Part shown: in pieces, positions 43,785 to 53,206 of the stretch
Layout: every line of letters begins with the position of its first letter
Numbering within the stretch: position 1 is the first letter of the stretch
Assembly (NCBI RefSeq): GCF_020782875.1
Contig: NZ_JAJGBN010000001.1
Coordinates: forward strand, 558,001-622,000
Reading direction: 5' to 3'
Source of the DNA: Allomuricauda sp. M10
GTDB lineage: Bacteria; Bacteroidota; Bacteroidia; Flavobacteriales; Flavobacteriaceae
DNA length: 64,000 nt
Made by a program: the position numbers and the translations under genes
Notes under the pieces: model-generated
What the model saw: only the letters and a program-made list of their open reading frames with translations
Database searches by the model: none
Told to the model about the DNA's origin: nothing

Positions 43785-46700
43785 ATGAGAAACATTTTTT
43801 TGACATTCGTTGCAGTGTTTTCTTGTATTACAGCCTTTGGTCAGACCATTACAGGGACCGTATCCGATGTATCGGGTACTCCTTTGCCTGGTGTGACCAT
43901 TGTAGTCAGTGGTACAAACAATGGTACAACAACCGATTTTGATGGTAATTATACCATCAACGCCTCAAATGGGCAAGTGCTGAGATTTTCCTATTTAGGA
44001 ATGCAGACAAAAGACATTACCGTAGGTTTTGCAACCACCATCAATGTGGTGTTGGAAGAAGATTCCACCCAACTTGATGAAGTAGTGGTAACTGCCTTTG
44101 GTGTGGAGCAGAAGCAGAAATCACTTGGATATTCTGTGACCAAGGTAAACACCGAAGACCTAAACCTTGCAGGTCAGGCTAACCCAATCGAGAGCCTTCA
44201 GGGTAGGGTGGCCGGAGTACAGATCAACCGTTCATCGGGTACCTCTGGAGGTGGTGTGGATATATTGATTCGGGGTGTAACCTCGGTTAATCCAAACCGA
44301 AGCAACCAACCCTTGATTATTGTGGATGGTCTGGCCTTGAACAACGATACCTTTGCGGGTGAGGTTAGACCAAGCTCTGGATCAAACTCTCCAAGTAGTT
44401 CGGAGCAATTTGCCTTTTCCAATAGGGCAATGGACTTGAACCCCGAGGATATTGAGAGCTTCAACGTGTTGAAAGGTGCTGCGGCCACTGCATTGTATGG
44501 TGTAAGGGCATCCAATGGCGCCATCGTCATTACTACCAAAAAAGGAAAGCAAGGGAAGGCCAAGATCAATTTAACGGCCTCCACCACCTTTAGGGATGTT
44601 AAAACTACTCCCGATCTGCAAACTAAATACCGTGAGGGATTTGCTGGAGCTCCAAGAACCTTGTACGATCCTACTTCCGAAACCGGATTCAACCGCGTTC
44701 AAAACTCTACTTCATTTTATTCTTGGGGTCCGGAGTATGCGTTGGATTCCTATGACTTGGGTGGTGGTAACATAGTGGACCTTTCAGATGATAGGTTCTA
44801 CAGCCCGTATGATATCTTTAGAACTGGCTTCAACACGCAATTGAACCTGGGCCTTAGTGGAGCAAGCGATAGGTTGAATTACTATTTCTCTATGGGGAAC
44901 AATAGCGAGCAAGGGGTACTGCCCAATACCGATTACAAAAAGACCAACTTTAGGTTAAAAGCCGGTTACAAGGTAACGGACAATTTCACTGTGGATGGGT
45001 CGGTAGCCTTCACCAATTCTGGAGGAAAAAGGGCCAACGGTGGTGATAAATCAGTGATGAGTGCCCTGTATTATTTCTCAGGAACTTTCCCAATAAACGA
45101 TTATAAAAATGCCGATGGTAGTGAAAGGGATTATTCCTTTGGAATCATAGATAACCCTCGTTATCTGCTGGAAACCAGTAATCTTGAGGATGATGTAAAC
45201 CGTTGGATCGGAAATACGACCCTAACTTGGTCGCCCAAAGACTGGGTAACGGTTACTTATGCTGCTCAAATAGACAATTATTCTGATTCTAGGAACCGAT
45301 ACATGGGGCCGGATTTGGACGGTGGATCACAAGTGGGTGGATTTGTTTTGGAACAGAACATCAATTTTACCGGCTTGGAGTCCAATTTCTTGGTGGCATT
45401 GAACAAGGATTGGTCAGAGGATTTTACGACAGATTTGACCTTGGGGCACCAATTGTCAGATTCCAAAAGAACTTATCTTGAAGCAAGGGGTGAAGGGTTG
45501 AACGTGCCAGGTATCAATGAAATTGGTAACACCACCAACTATTTCATCAACAAGGATATCGTGCAGTTGAGGAACGTGGGTGTTTTCGGCGAACTGAAAA
45601 TGGGTTATAAGGACAAATTGTTCCTCTCCATCACGGGAAGAAACGACTGGGTGTCAACCTTGCCAAAGGAAAATAGATCGTTCTTTTACCCATCGGTGAG
45701 TTTGGCCTATGATGTATCTGATCTGTTTGGTGACAATGACATCTTTACATTTGGAAAACTTAGGGCTTCTTGGGCCGAAGTAGGAAAAGGACCTGGGTTC
45801 GGGGATGTTGGTCAATACTTTTTAGTCGATGGGGATTTTCCATTCGGTGGAGTGGGAGGATATCGCAGAAGTACGCTTTTGGGTGACATGAACATTGTGC
45901 CAGAAAAGAACCAATCCACGGAATTTGGTGCGGACCTTAGATTCTTGAACGATCGCATCCGCCTGGATTATGCCTACTACAATACCAGGGTGAAAGACCA
46001 AATTTTTACCGTAGGTACCGCTTATTCTTCAGGACTTTCCGGAATTACCAGGAATGCAGGTGATTTTGAGGTGTTCGGACATGAATTTTTGTTGAGCGCG
46101 GACATTATCAGAAACCAGGATTTTAGATGGGAAGTGATTCTAAACTGGTCCACCAGTGAAGGTAACGTCTTGGAAATTCCAGATGATATTGAGGCAGTTG
46201 TTTTTGCCGACTCAGGATTTACAGGGATAACATCCGAAGTTCGTGCTGGGGACAAGATGGGTAATCTATACGGTTACAAATGGGTATACGAAAATGGGGA
46301 ACGCTATATTGATGCCAATGGTCTGCCTGTCATTAATTTGGATGAAAGAGTAGTTGTTGGAAATGCATTCCCGGATTTTATTTCATCCATCGGTAGTAAC
46401 TTCCATTATAAGGGCATTGGTCTTAACTTCTTGTTGGAATGGAAAAAAGGAGGTGATCTTTATGATGCAGGTATCCGTAATGCCATACGTAACGGAACGC
46501 CTCAAAGTACTATTGAAAGGTATACGGATATAGTTTTGGATGGTGTAATGGACGATGGTAGCGGAGGTTTTGTGCCAAACACCACATCTTTCTTTATTGA
46601 TGAAAACTATTATAGGAATTCCAATGTGTACAACCGTGCAGCCGAAGTTTTGGTGCAGGATGCCTCTTGGGTAAAACTTAGGAATATTTCCCTTTCCTAT

Positions 46701-46907
46701 GATTTGCCTTCCAAGATCATCAAAGACTTGAGCTTGGAAAAAGTGAGTATCTCGGCAAGTGCCAACAATATTCTTATTTGGACCCCTTACGAAGGTTATG
46801 ACCCAGAGGGTAACCAATACAGTGCGGGAAGTAACGTGTATGGGTTTACCGGATTGAACATTCCGTTGGCTAGAAGCTATTCCTTTGGATTGAACATTGC
46901 ATTTTAA
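43785..46907 (+). CDS. susC: Second SusC/RagA-type TonB-linked outer-membrane transporter
   Basis: A signal peptide (CITAFGQ) is followed by the carboxypeptidase-regulatory-like domain (TITGTVSDVSGTPLPGVTIV), the TonB-box-like LDEVVVTAFGVEQKQKSLGY, the plug (PIESLQGRVAGVQINR; VDILIRGVTSVNPNRSNQPL; VLKGAAATALYGVRASNGAI) and a barrel ending RSYSFGLNIAF. Length is 1040 aa. The GVEQKQKSLGYSV variant after the TonB box is typical of the SusC subgroup paired with SusD-like_2 proteins. No carbohydrate-active enzyme is adjacent, so the cargo is unknown; peptides or an oligosaccharide processed elsewhere are both possible. Confidence 0.96.
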   Translation: MRNIFLTFVAVFSCITAFGQTITGTVSDVSGTPLPGVTIVVSGTNNGTTTDFDGNYTINASNGQVLRFSYLGMQTKDITVGFATTINVVLEEDSTQLDEVVVTAFGVEQKQKSLGYSVTKVNTEDLNLAGQANPIESLQGRVAGVQINRSSGTSGGGVDILIRGVTSVNPNRSNQPLIIVDGLALNNDTFAGEVRPSSGSNSPSSSEQFAFSNRAMDLNPEDIESFNVLKGAAATALYGVRASNGAIVITTKKGKQGKAKINLTASTTFRDVKTTPDLQTKYREGFAGAPRTLYDPTSETGFNRVQNSTSFYSWGPEYALDSYDLGGGNIVDLSDDRFYSPYDIFRTGFNTQLNLGLSGASDRLNYYFSMGNNSEQGVLPNTDYKKTNFRLKAGYKVTDNFTVDGSVAFTNSGGKRANGGDKSVMSALYYFSGTFPINDYKNADGSERDYSFGIIDNPRYLLETSNLEDDVNRWIGNTTLTWSPKDWVTVTYAAQIDNYSDSRNRYMGPDLDGGSQVGGFVLEQNINFTGLESNFLVALNKDWSEDFTTDLTLGHQLSDSKRTYLEARGEGLNVPGINEIGNTTNYFINKDIVQLRNVGVFGELKMGYKDKLFLSITGRNDWVSTLPKENRSFFYPSVSLAYDVSDLFGDNDIFTFGKLRASWAEVGKGPGFGDVGQYFLVDGDFPFGGVGGYRRSTLLGDMNIVPEKNQSTEFGADLRFLNDRIRLDYAYYNTRVKDQIFTVGTAYSSGLSGITRNAGDFEVFGHEFLLSADIIRNQDFRWEVILNWSTSEGNVLEIPDDIEAVVFADSGFTGITSEVRAGDKMGNLYGYKWVYENGERYIDANGLPVINLDERVVVGNAFPDFISSIGSNFHYKGIGLNFLLEWKKGGDLYDAGIRNAIRNGTPQSTIERYTDIVLDGVMDDGSGGFVPNTTSFFIDENYYRNSNVYNRAAEVLVQDASWVKLRNISLSYDLPSKIIKDLSLEKVSISASANNILIWTPYEGYDPEGNQYSAGSNVYGFTGLNIPLARSYSFGLNIAF

Positions 46908-46916
46908 AAAAGAACT

Positions 46917-48401
46917 ATGAAAAAAATAGATATAATTAAATCGTTCCTACTATGTTCCCTAACGGTATTTACCATAGGATGTAGTGAGGATTATTTTGAT
47001 GTAAACACGCCTTCCAATACGGCTCCGTTAGAAGATTTGCGCATGCAGGACTTAATTGCGCCTGTAATGCACAGTACTTTGGAAGGACAGCGTTCCGCGG
47101 AACTTTCTTTCGGTAATTATGTGCAGAACTTTGTGACCACGGGAGGTGGCGCTGCGGGTCAAACATCCGCTAGCGGACTTTGGACTCAGGTATATCTGTA
47201 TGTGTTGCCAAACTTGGAAGCTGTTAAAGTAAAGGCTGCCGAAACAGGTGCAACGCATATTGATGCCATTGCCGATATCCTGATTGCCGCCAATATAGGC
47301 ATTGCCACGGATTCATGGGACAATATTCCTTATTCGGAAGCAGCCCAAGGCCCCGATAACAATTTTGCGGCCTTTGACACCCAAGAACAGATCTATACCG
47401 AAGTATTTGGTCTGTTGGATGATGCCATTGCCAAATTGAGCGCAGCGGATAACTCAGGGTTTAGTTTGGGTTCATCGGATCTGATCTATGGAGGTGATAC
47501 CGATAAGTGGCTAAGAGCGGCCTATTCATTAAAGGCAAGATATCAATTGCACTTGGTGAATAAAGGAATCGTTACCCCCGCCGAAGTATTGGCAACCGTT
47601 GAAAATGGTTTTACTTCCAATGCTGACAACTTTGCCATGTACTATGATGAAAAGAATATCAATCCATGGTATTCCGAAGAAATCTTGGCAAGACGCACCG
47701 GTAACCTGAGTAAGGACATTGCCAGCCAAATAGTGAGTTCCATGAATGGCGATTATTATCCGTTCCTTGGAGGATTGGTTGAGATAGACCCGAGATTGCC
47801 TTTATTCGCCGAAAATAATGATGAAGCCGAGTATAAAGGTTTCGTTAGCGGTGGAGGGGGCATAGCACCGGACGGTACAGATGCCAACACCCGTTTTAGG
47901 GAAGATGGCTTCTATACCAGTGTAGATTCTCCTTTAATGCTGATAACCTATGCCGAAGTATTGTTCATTAAGGCAGAAGCTGCTTTCTTGGCAAACGGGG
48001 GTACGGAAACCAGTGTAGGTTCCAGTGCCACTGCCTATACCGCATATATGGATGGTGTTGCCGCCAGTATGGATATGTACGGTGTTGATGGAGCGGATTA
48101 CTTGGCCGATGGTGCCATAGCCGTTGGCGAGGGAGCATTGAGCTTGCACCACATCATGAAGGAAAAGTATATCCATAACTTCCTGAATCCAGAAACCTTT
48201 GTGGACTACCGCAGATATGATTTTTCTGATGATGTGTTCACTGGATTGGAAATTAGAAGTGAAGTTGAAAGTGCAGATACCGAGTTTCCTGGACAATGGT
48301 TCCGAAGGGCCAATTACCCCGATACCGAACTTACCAGAAACGAAGCCAATGTATTGGCCAATCAACAAACTCCGGTAACACCAGTTTGGTGGGATGAATA
48401 A
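46917..48401 (+). CDS. susD: SusD-like_2-type nutrient-binding lipoprotein
   Basis: The 494-residue lipoprotein (signal ending TIGCSEDYFDVN, with acidic residues after Cys that favour surface display) belongs to the SusD-like_2 branch: NTPSNTAPLEDLRMQDLIAP, the helix-rich region HIDAIADILIAANIGIATDSWDNIPYSEAAQG, and KWLRAAYSLKARYQLHL. The C-terminus has SPLMLITYAEVLFIKAEAAF and the ending FPGQWFRRANYPDTELTRNE. It pairs with the SusC encoded 9 nt upstream. Substrate is not predictable. Transcription is probably stopped by a hairpin lying inside the convergent gene. Confidence 0.93.
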   Translation: MKKIDIIKSFLLCSLTVFTIGCSEDYFDVNTPSNTAPLEDLRMQDLIAPVMHSTLEGQRSAELSFGNYVQNFVTTGGGAAGQTSASGLWTQVYLYVLPNLEAVKVKAAETGATHIDAIADILIAANIGIATDSWDNIPYSEAAQGPDNNFAAFDTQEQIYTEVFGLLDDAIAKLSAADNSGFSLGSSDLIYGGDTDKWLRAAYSLKARYQLHLVNKGIVTPAEVLATVENGFTSNADNFAMYYDEKNINPWYSEEILARRTGNLSKDIASQIVSSMNGDYYPFLGGLVEIDPRLPLFAENNDEAEYKGFVSGGGGIAPDGTDANTRFREDGFYTSVDSPLMLITYAEVLFIKAEAAFLANGGTETSVGSSATAYTAYMDGVAASMDMYGVDGADYLADGAIAVGEGALSLHHIMKEKYIHNFLNPETFVDYRRYDFSDDVFTGLEIRSEVESADTEFPGQWFRRANYPDTELTRNEANVLANQQTPVTPVWWDE

Positions 48402-48418
48402 AAAGTAAAATACAATCC

Positions 48419-49465
48419 TTAAGTCAAGAGGGTGTTCAAGCAGTTGGTCAATTGCTGAACATCCTCTTTTTTATGATAGGCGCTCAAGACAATTCTACTG
48501 ACCAAAGGGCCGTTGGCATCCGGATAGTTAAAGTTGGTGACGATAAAGCCCTGTTCTTCCAATTCTTGGGCCAACGTGGCATTTTCAAATTCGAAAGTGG
48601 GATGCCCCTTCATATGTTGGAAATATTTGGGTTTATCTAAAGAGTCCAAGAACAATTGATAGTTTTCCATCAAAGTTTGTCTACGGGCCTCATAAACGGT
48701 TGAAGCATCGATTAAAGTTCCCATGAAAGCTGGTAACGCCGGACTTGCCCCACCATAAAAAGGAGTGGCCTTCAATGATGTTATAAGTTCATTATCGCCA
48801 AAAACCGCCCCAGCTTGTATTCCTAAACCTTTGCCTAACGAACAACAGACCAACAGTTGGGCTGGGTTTAATTTCTTCAGAATGCCATAACAACCTGTTC
48901 CATGAGCGCCAACAATACCAATTCCGTGTGAATCATCGCCCACCAAAATCATTTTATCCAATGGAAGTTGCTGCAAGGCATCAAAATGGGGAAACTGTTT
49001 GGTAGTAAAATCAATGGTGTCAAAAAGGAGAACGGGTAGGGGTCCATCATCGGAAATCGCATTTCGCAATGCCAAGTCCAGCTCTTCAAAACTGTTCGTT
49101 TTGTTAACGCCATTCATGAGCATAGCGGTATGGGCATTCGGTGCTGCAAATAATTTATGTCTTTGCTCCAATAAATGCTGAATGACCAATTGTGCAGCCA
49201 GATAACCCGAGGACATGGTCAAACAAGCCTTACTACCTACCCAACCGGCCAAATGCGCTTCGGCTTGTTGATAGATGTCCAAGGCAACATTGGAGCGACG
49301 TGATGCCCCATAATGCATGCCATATCGCGCTACATTTTTTAAAAAAATATCGGTAAATGGCGCATAGGCTTGGAGTCCCAAATAGGCAGTCCCTCCAAAA
49401 TAGAGATATTCCCTGCCATTGGCCTGGATTGATCGGTCCGGTATTCGTGGAAGGGAAAAGGCCAT
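48419..49465 (-). CDS. AONS/KBL-type PLP-dependent acyltransferase-like enzyme
   Basis: The 348-residue fold-type I PLP enzyme resembles 8-amino-7-oxononanoate synthase and 2-amino-3-ketobutyrate ligase. Motifs are NYxGxxYLG-like YFGGTAYLGLQAYAP, RRSNVALDIYQQAEAHLA, GDDSHGIGIVGAHGTG (Asp177/Asp178 and His180 region) and CCSLGKGLGIQAGAVFGD with the probable PLP Lys212. At 348 residues it is shorter than true BioF (about 385). The gene for a dipeptide epimerase lies directly upstream with a 1-nt stop/start overlap, so it may act in amino-acid or cell-wall peptide recycling rather than biotin synthesis (inference). Confidence 0.85.
   Translation of the reverse strand: MAFSLPRIPDRSIQANGREYLYFGGTAYLGLQAYAPFTDIFLKNVARYGMHYGASRRSNVALDIYQQAEAHLAGWVGSKACLTMSSGYLAAQLVIQHLLEQRHKLFAAPNAHTAMLMNGVNKTNSFEELDLALRNAISDDGPLPVLLFDTIDFTTKQFPHFDALQQLPLDKMILVGDDSHGIGIVGAHGTGCYGILKKLNPAQLLVCCSLGKGLGIQAGAVFGDNELITSLKATPFYGGASPALPAFMGTLIDASTVYEARRQTLMENYQLFLDSLDKPKYFQHMKGHPTFEFENATLAQELEEQGFIVTNFNYPDANGPLVSRIVLSAYHKKEDVQQLTNCLNTLLT
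48426..48472 (+). terminator. Terminator of the second susCD operon, embedded in the convergent coding sequence
   Basis: AAGAGG and TGTTCA pair with TGAACA and CCTCTT across a GCA/TGC inner stem; the T-run ends at 48472. The whole hairpin lies inside the last codons of the minus-strand PLP-enzyme gene. Confidence 0.7.
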
Positions 49466-50475
49466 TACAGTAATGCTATGCCGCTGCCGGGTAGTTCAGG
49501 AAAGATAACTTTACCACCCTCAAGGATTTTGACTCCGGTGGCAATATCACCTTTCAAAAGCATGGCTCCATCCATGTCCACAAAGTCCAGTTGGGGTAAT
49601 AATTGGGCAATGGCTGAAATGCCAACCGTGGATTCCGTCATGCATCCCACCATTATTTTTAAGCCCAGTTCCTTGCCTTTTGCGATCATCCTTCTGGCGG
49701 GGGTCAACCCACCACATTTGGTCAATTTAATGTTAATGCCATCAAAATAAGATCCGCATTTTTCCACATCACTTTCCACAATACAACTTTCATCTGCAAT
49801 GACTGGTAGTACGCAGGATGCCTTTACTTTTTCCATGCCCTCCCAATAATCGGCCTTCAGGGGTTGTTCCAAAAACTCCACCCCAAGATCCTTGAGGAAT
49901 GGAGCATTTTTTATGGTTTCCTCGGCCGTCCAGGCACAGTTGGCATCAATACGGAAAATGCTATCGGTATGTTTGCGAAGTTCCCTAACAATGGCCACGT
50001 CATCCTTGGTGCCCAATTTAATTTTGTATACCGGCCAAGGCTTTTCTTTCAGTTTTTCTACCATTTTTTCAATGGTATCGATACCAATGGTGTAATTGGT
50101 GGTAGGGTAGTAGTTTGTATTGGTTCCCCAAATTTCATACAATGGTTTTTCTTCCAATTTTCCATATAAATCATTGGCAGCCAAATCCAAGGCGCAAAGG
50201 GTAAAGTTGCCGAGTCCTAGGGATTGTAAATGTTTATCGAAATCTTCGGGAGTATCAAAATCATAACTTTCAATGGCTTCCCTAACCGCTTCAATTTCTG
50301 CCGTCATGCTTTCCACGGTGCTATTGTAATACGGATTGGAGGTTGCTTCACCATAACCGGTTTTTCCATTCAACGAAAGCCCAACAATCATGGTATCCTG
50401 GGTATCATGCGATTCGCGGGAAATGGTAAAAGTATGGGCTAACTGAAGGGTATATTTTTTAATTTCTATCTGCAT
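49465..50475 (-). CDS. Dipeptide epimerase (enolase superfamily, L-Ala-D/L-Glu epimerase type)
   Basis: From the ATG at 50475 the 336-residue protein has the two-domain layout of the muconate-lactonizing subgroup of enolases. Catalytic and metal residues are visible as KIKLG (the KxK pair), RIDANCAW (Asp), EFLEQPL (Glu), VIADESC (Asp) and INIKLTKCGG (second Lys), with the late segment VGCMTESTVGISA. L-Ala-D/L-Glu epimerases act in murein peptide recycling, but related members act on other dipeptides. A longer frame to 50541 adds an unrelated hydrophobic stretch and is rejected. Confidence 0.9.
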   Translation of the reverse strand: MQIEIKKYTLQLAHTFTISRESHDTQDTMIVGLSLNGKTGYGEATSNPYYNSTVESMTAEIEAVREAIESYDFDTPEDFDKHLQSLGLGNFTLCALDLAANDLYGKLEEKPLYEIWGTNTNYYPTTNYTIGIDTIEKMVEKLKEKPWPVYKIKLGTKDDVAIVRELRKHTDSIFRIDANCAWTAEETIKNAPFLKDLGVEFLEQPLKADYWEGMEKVKASCVLPVIADESCIVESDVEKCGSYFDGINIKLTKCGGLTPARRMIAKGKELGLKIMVGCMTESTVGISAIAQLLPQLDFVDMDGAMLLKGDIATGVKILEGGKVIFPELPGSGIALL

Positions 50476-50534
50476 CAAGTGGAACTTTATTAAGATGCTA
50501 AGATAATGTTTCAACCATGTTTTATAAATACAAA

Positions 50535-50558
50535 GGCCCATTGAAATTTCAATGGGCC
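50535..50558 (-). terminator. Perfect 12-bp inverted repeat, probable terminator of the stress cluster
   Basis: GGCCCATTGAAA and TTTCAATGGGCC form a perfect palindrome 25 nt after the DUF2807 stop on the minus strand, before the epimerase gene. The T-run is weak on both sides (TTTGTATTT on the minus strand, CATTTTTTG on the plus strand). Confidence 0.65.
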
Positions 50559-50583
50559 CTTCATTTTTTGATTGGTTTTGGTT

Positions 50584-51306
50584 TCAGTATTTGTGAACAC
50601 TGCCCGATACCGATTTTTTGGTCTGTACACTGGCTTCGCCGGTATAGGAAATATCGGCGCCACTGCTTGCATCGGCTACCAAGGATTCGGTTACGTTTAC
50701 CGTAATATCGGCACCACTACTGGCATCTGCATTGCAACGTTTCACCAAAAGATCGCGGGCTTTGATGTCCGATCCACTACTGGCGTCGGCATACAACATA
50801 TCGGCCCTGCCAGAAACCTTAATATCGGCACCGCTGCTCGCATCTGCGGTCACTTCTGTTGCAGAAAGTTCTACGGTTAGGTCGGAGCCGCTACTGGCAT
50901 CCAATTCAATGCTTTCAGCCTCAACAACATTTTGAACGATCAGGTCTGCGCCACTTGAGCTTTTCAACGCGGTAATGGTTGGAAGGGATACGTAAACATT
51001 CTTTGTAGCCCTACCAATGTTTTCAATGGCATGGATCTTTAATTTGCCATCCCTTACATCGGTTCCGATCAAATCGATGATGTTTTCATCACCTTCTACC
51101 CTGATTTTGAACTCCGAGTCTTGGGTCACGAATACATCGATACCTTCCGAGGCCAAAACCTCGGTGAATTCCTCTGGAATGTTGCGGGTTTCCTCTACCA
51201 CCTGTCCGTTGCCGGTCTTGCCGTGTCCGAAGTTCACATCCATCATACAGGACGATGCGAACAACGAAAGAAGTACTGCGATTGCTAATTTTGCTAGTGT
51301 TGTCAT
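50584..51306 (-). CDS. DUF2807 (toastrack/GIN-head) lipoprotein with SSG[AS]D repeats
   Basis: The 240-residue protein has a lipoprotein signal (LLSLFASSCMMD) and the DUF2807 fold: GNGQVVEETRNIPEEFTEVLASEGIDVFVTQ, then a right-handed beta-helix. Six SSGAD or SSGSD motifs recur every 18-21 residues between about residue 118 and 230, each followed by a beta-strand, for example ADASSGADIKVSG and YADASSGSDIKA. DUF2807 (toastrack) proteins are linked to PspC-type envelope stress systems. It is the last gene of a minus-strand cluster after PspC. Confidence 0.9.
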   Translation of the reverse strand: MTTLAKLAIAVLLSLFASSCMMDVNFGHGKTGNGQVVEETRNIPEEFTEVLASEGIDVFVTQDSEFKIRVEGDENIIDLIGTDVRDGKLKIHAIENIGRATKNVYVSLPTITALKSSSGADLIVQNVVEAESIELDASSGSDLTVELSATEVTADASSGADIKVSGRADMLYADASSGSDIKARDLLVKRCNADASSGADITVNVTESLVADASSGADISYTGEASVQTKKSVSGSVHKY

Positions 51307-51378
51307 GATTGTTGTTTTTTGATGCTCAGCTTTGCTGGGCCTTTGTTTTTGATTGATTTAGGTGTTTTTTGATTGATG

Positions 51379-51394
51379 CTGAATTTAAATTCAG
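51379..51394. promoter_or_regulatory. Palindrome in the DUF2807 leader
   Basis: CTGAATTT-AAATTCAG is a perfect 16-nt palindrome in the 153-bp gap between the PspC and DUF2807 genes. A second hairpin, GCTCAGC-TTT-GCTGGGC with one wobble, lies at 51324-51340. Either could adjust DUF2807 expression. Confidence 0.35.
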
Positions 51395-51459
51395 TGTAAA
51401 TGTGCTTTTAAATGATTGCGTAATGAAGTTTATCTGACCCAACTGTCGAAAATGGCAGC

Positions 51460-53196
51460 TCAACCGTTATTTTTCTGCCCTGCCTTCATTTTGATGCCAT
51501 CCTCGTCTATTTTCATTTGAAAGGAATCGCTGTTGTCCTTGATGTCGATATCAATGCCATCCTCGTTGATGATGATCTTGTTGTTTCCATTTTCATCATC
51601 ATTTTCGTCTACTTCGGGACAGTCCTGACACTTTAATTCGCCATCATTGTCCATCTTCCACAGAAAGCCAACAATGCCACTTCTGTAATAATCCCTATCG
51701 TTTTCAATGCCCCGGGCTATGTGGTACTTGGTTGATGGTTCAAAACGGACCATCATGCCTTCGGGTACATGGATCGTTACTGAAACTTCTTGGTTTCTTG
51801 CCTTATTGGAAGTATCCGTGGTCAAATACTCATCCAAAATGATTTGGTTGCCAACCAGTTCGTAGCCAAATTCAATGTTTTTGGCCCTGTCGCGTGCTGC
51901 TAGAGATGAACTACCATTGGCATCTTTACGAACGGTGATGTTCACCAAACTGTCCTCTGATTTTCTTACACGGATTTCCACTTCATCCGAAATGAGTATC
52001 CTTTTATCATTTTGATCATAGGCAAACGACATGCGACGGAAGTGCACATCATCCCTAGTGTATTCATACCCTGGGTTCTTCATTTTGATGACCAAGGTGT
52101 CAGACACATTTTCCATTGCCAATTGGTTGCGTTCATGCACGCTTCCGGTATTGGAGAATTCCGCAGCTTGACGGATGCCAAGGGCGATCAACACACCAAT
52201 GGATATCAACCAAAGGCCCAAAAGGGAGAATTTGGCTATGTTTCCGATGGATTTCAGGTTGGTCACCAATATCTTCAAACCTAGATACAAAAGGAAGAAG
52301 AATGGAATACCCACGGCAAAGAACAACAGGATGGATACCAACCAGACCGGTGCACCGGTGGTGTTCACGATCTCATAAAAATCCACTCCTGGAAAATGTA
52401 CCGCATCGAACATGCCCACGGTGAACAGTCCGAAGAACAGGCCGATCAAAGTGGCCGCGCCAATAATGATCAACAAGATGCCGATGAACTTACCGAATAC
52501 CTTGAACAGGAACAGGATAATGTCCCCGATCGTATCAAAAAAGGTCTTGGAGCTGCTTTTGACCTTGTTGCCCATTTTTTCATAGTCAACACTTTTTACC
52601 TTGTCGGCAACATCATCAAACCCCTCTTTAACTTTGCGTTCTATATTGCTGATGTTGATAGGCTCTCCCCGCATGTCCAATTTTTGCGAAGTGGTAACGG
52701 CCTCGGGAACCAAGATCCAAAGTAGGATATAGGCAATCAATCCAAATCCGCTGGTGAAAACGGCCAAAAGGATAAAAATCAAACGGATCCAAAGCGCATC
52801 TATACCTAAATAGTATTCCAATCCGGCGCATACACCGCCGATATACTTGTGGTCAATGTCGCGGTATAGTTTTTTGGACTTTGGTTCCGCTTGGGTGTGC
52901 GACTTTTTGGGTTCGTCCTCAAAGATGTCCTCATCCACCATGTAGTCCTCTGGTTGACCCATTACACTGATAACCTGATCCACTTCTTTATGGGTGATCA
53001 CCTGTCTTTCGTTCTCCATTTTCTCCAAAAAGAGTTCGGCAATCCTTGCCTCAATGTCGGCTATGATCTCATCGCTCCCAGTGGTACCGGCAAAGGACCG
53101 TTTAATGGACTCCAGGTACCGCCTCAGCTTGTTATACGCATCGTCATCTATGTGGAAGAGCGTATTTGCCAAATTTATGTTTACTGTCTTGTTCAT
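51460..53196 (-). CDS. PspC-domain envelope-stress membrane protein with toastrack-like C-terminus
   Basis: The 578-residue protein opens with a cytoplasmic helical region (NLANTLFHIDDDAYNKLRRYLESI; DIEARIAELFLEKM), followed by a PspC domain at about 110-170 (KKLYRDIDHKYIGGVCAGLEYYLGIDALWIRLIFILLAVF region). Further transmembrane helices occur at about 225-330 (VFGKFIGILLIIIGAATLIGL and others). The extracytoplasmic C-terminal part has regular strands (VEIRVRKSEDSLVNITVRKDANG) like a toastrack domain and an acidic end. PspC proteins sense envelope damage. The gene follows the PadR gene by 10 nt, matching the recurrent PadR-PspC-toastrack module. Confidence 0.92.
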   Translation of the reverse strand: MNKTVNINLANTLFHIDDDAYNKLRRYLESIKRSFAGTTGSDEIIADIEARIAELFLEKMENERQVITHKEVDQVISVMGQPEDYMVDEDIFEDEPKKSHTQAEPKSKKLYRDIDHKYIGGVCAGLEYYLGIDALWIRLIFILLAVFTSGFGLIAYILLWILVPEAVTTSQKLDMRGEPINISNIERKVKEGFDDVADKVKSVDYEKMGNKVKSSSKTFFDTIGDIILFLFKVFGKFIGILLIIIGAATLIGLFFGLFTVGMFDAVHFPGVDFYEIVNTTGAPVWLVSILLFFAVGIPFFFLLYLGLKILVTNLKSIGNIAKFSLLGLWLISIGVLIALGIRQAAEFSNTGSVHERNQLAMENVSDTLVIKMKNPGYEYTRDDVHFRRMSFAYDQNDKRILISDEVEIRVRKSEDSLVNITVRKDANGSSSLAARDRAKNIEFGYELVGNQIILDEYLTTDTSNKARNQEVSVTIHVPEGMMVRFEPSTKYHIARGIENDRDYYRSGIVGFLWKMDNDGELKCQDCPEVDENDDENGNNKIIINEDGIDIDIKDNSDSFQMKIDEDGIKMKAGQKNNG

Positions 53197-53206
53197 TTTT
53201 TGATTC

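Noticed and set aside
48419..50475. AONS-like enzyme as part of a biotin cluster
   Set aside because: No other bio gene is present and the partner gene is a dipeptide epimerase.
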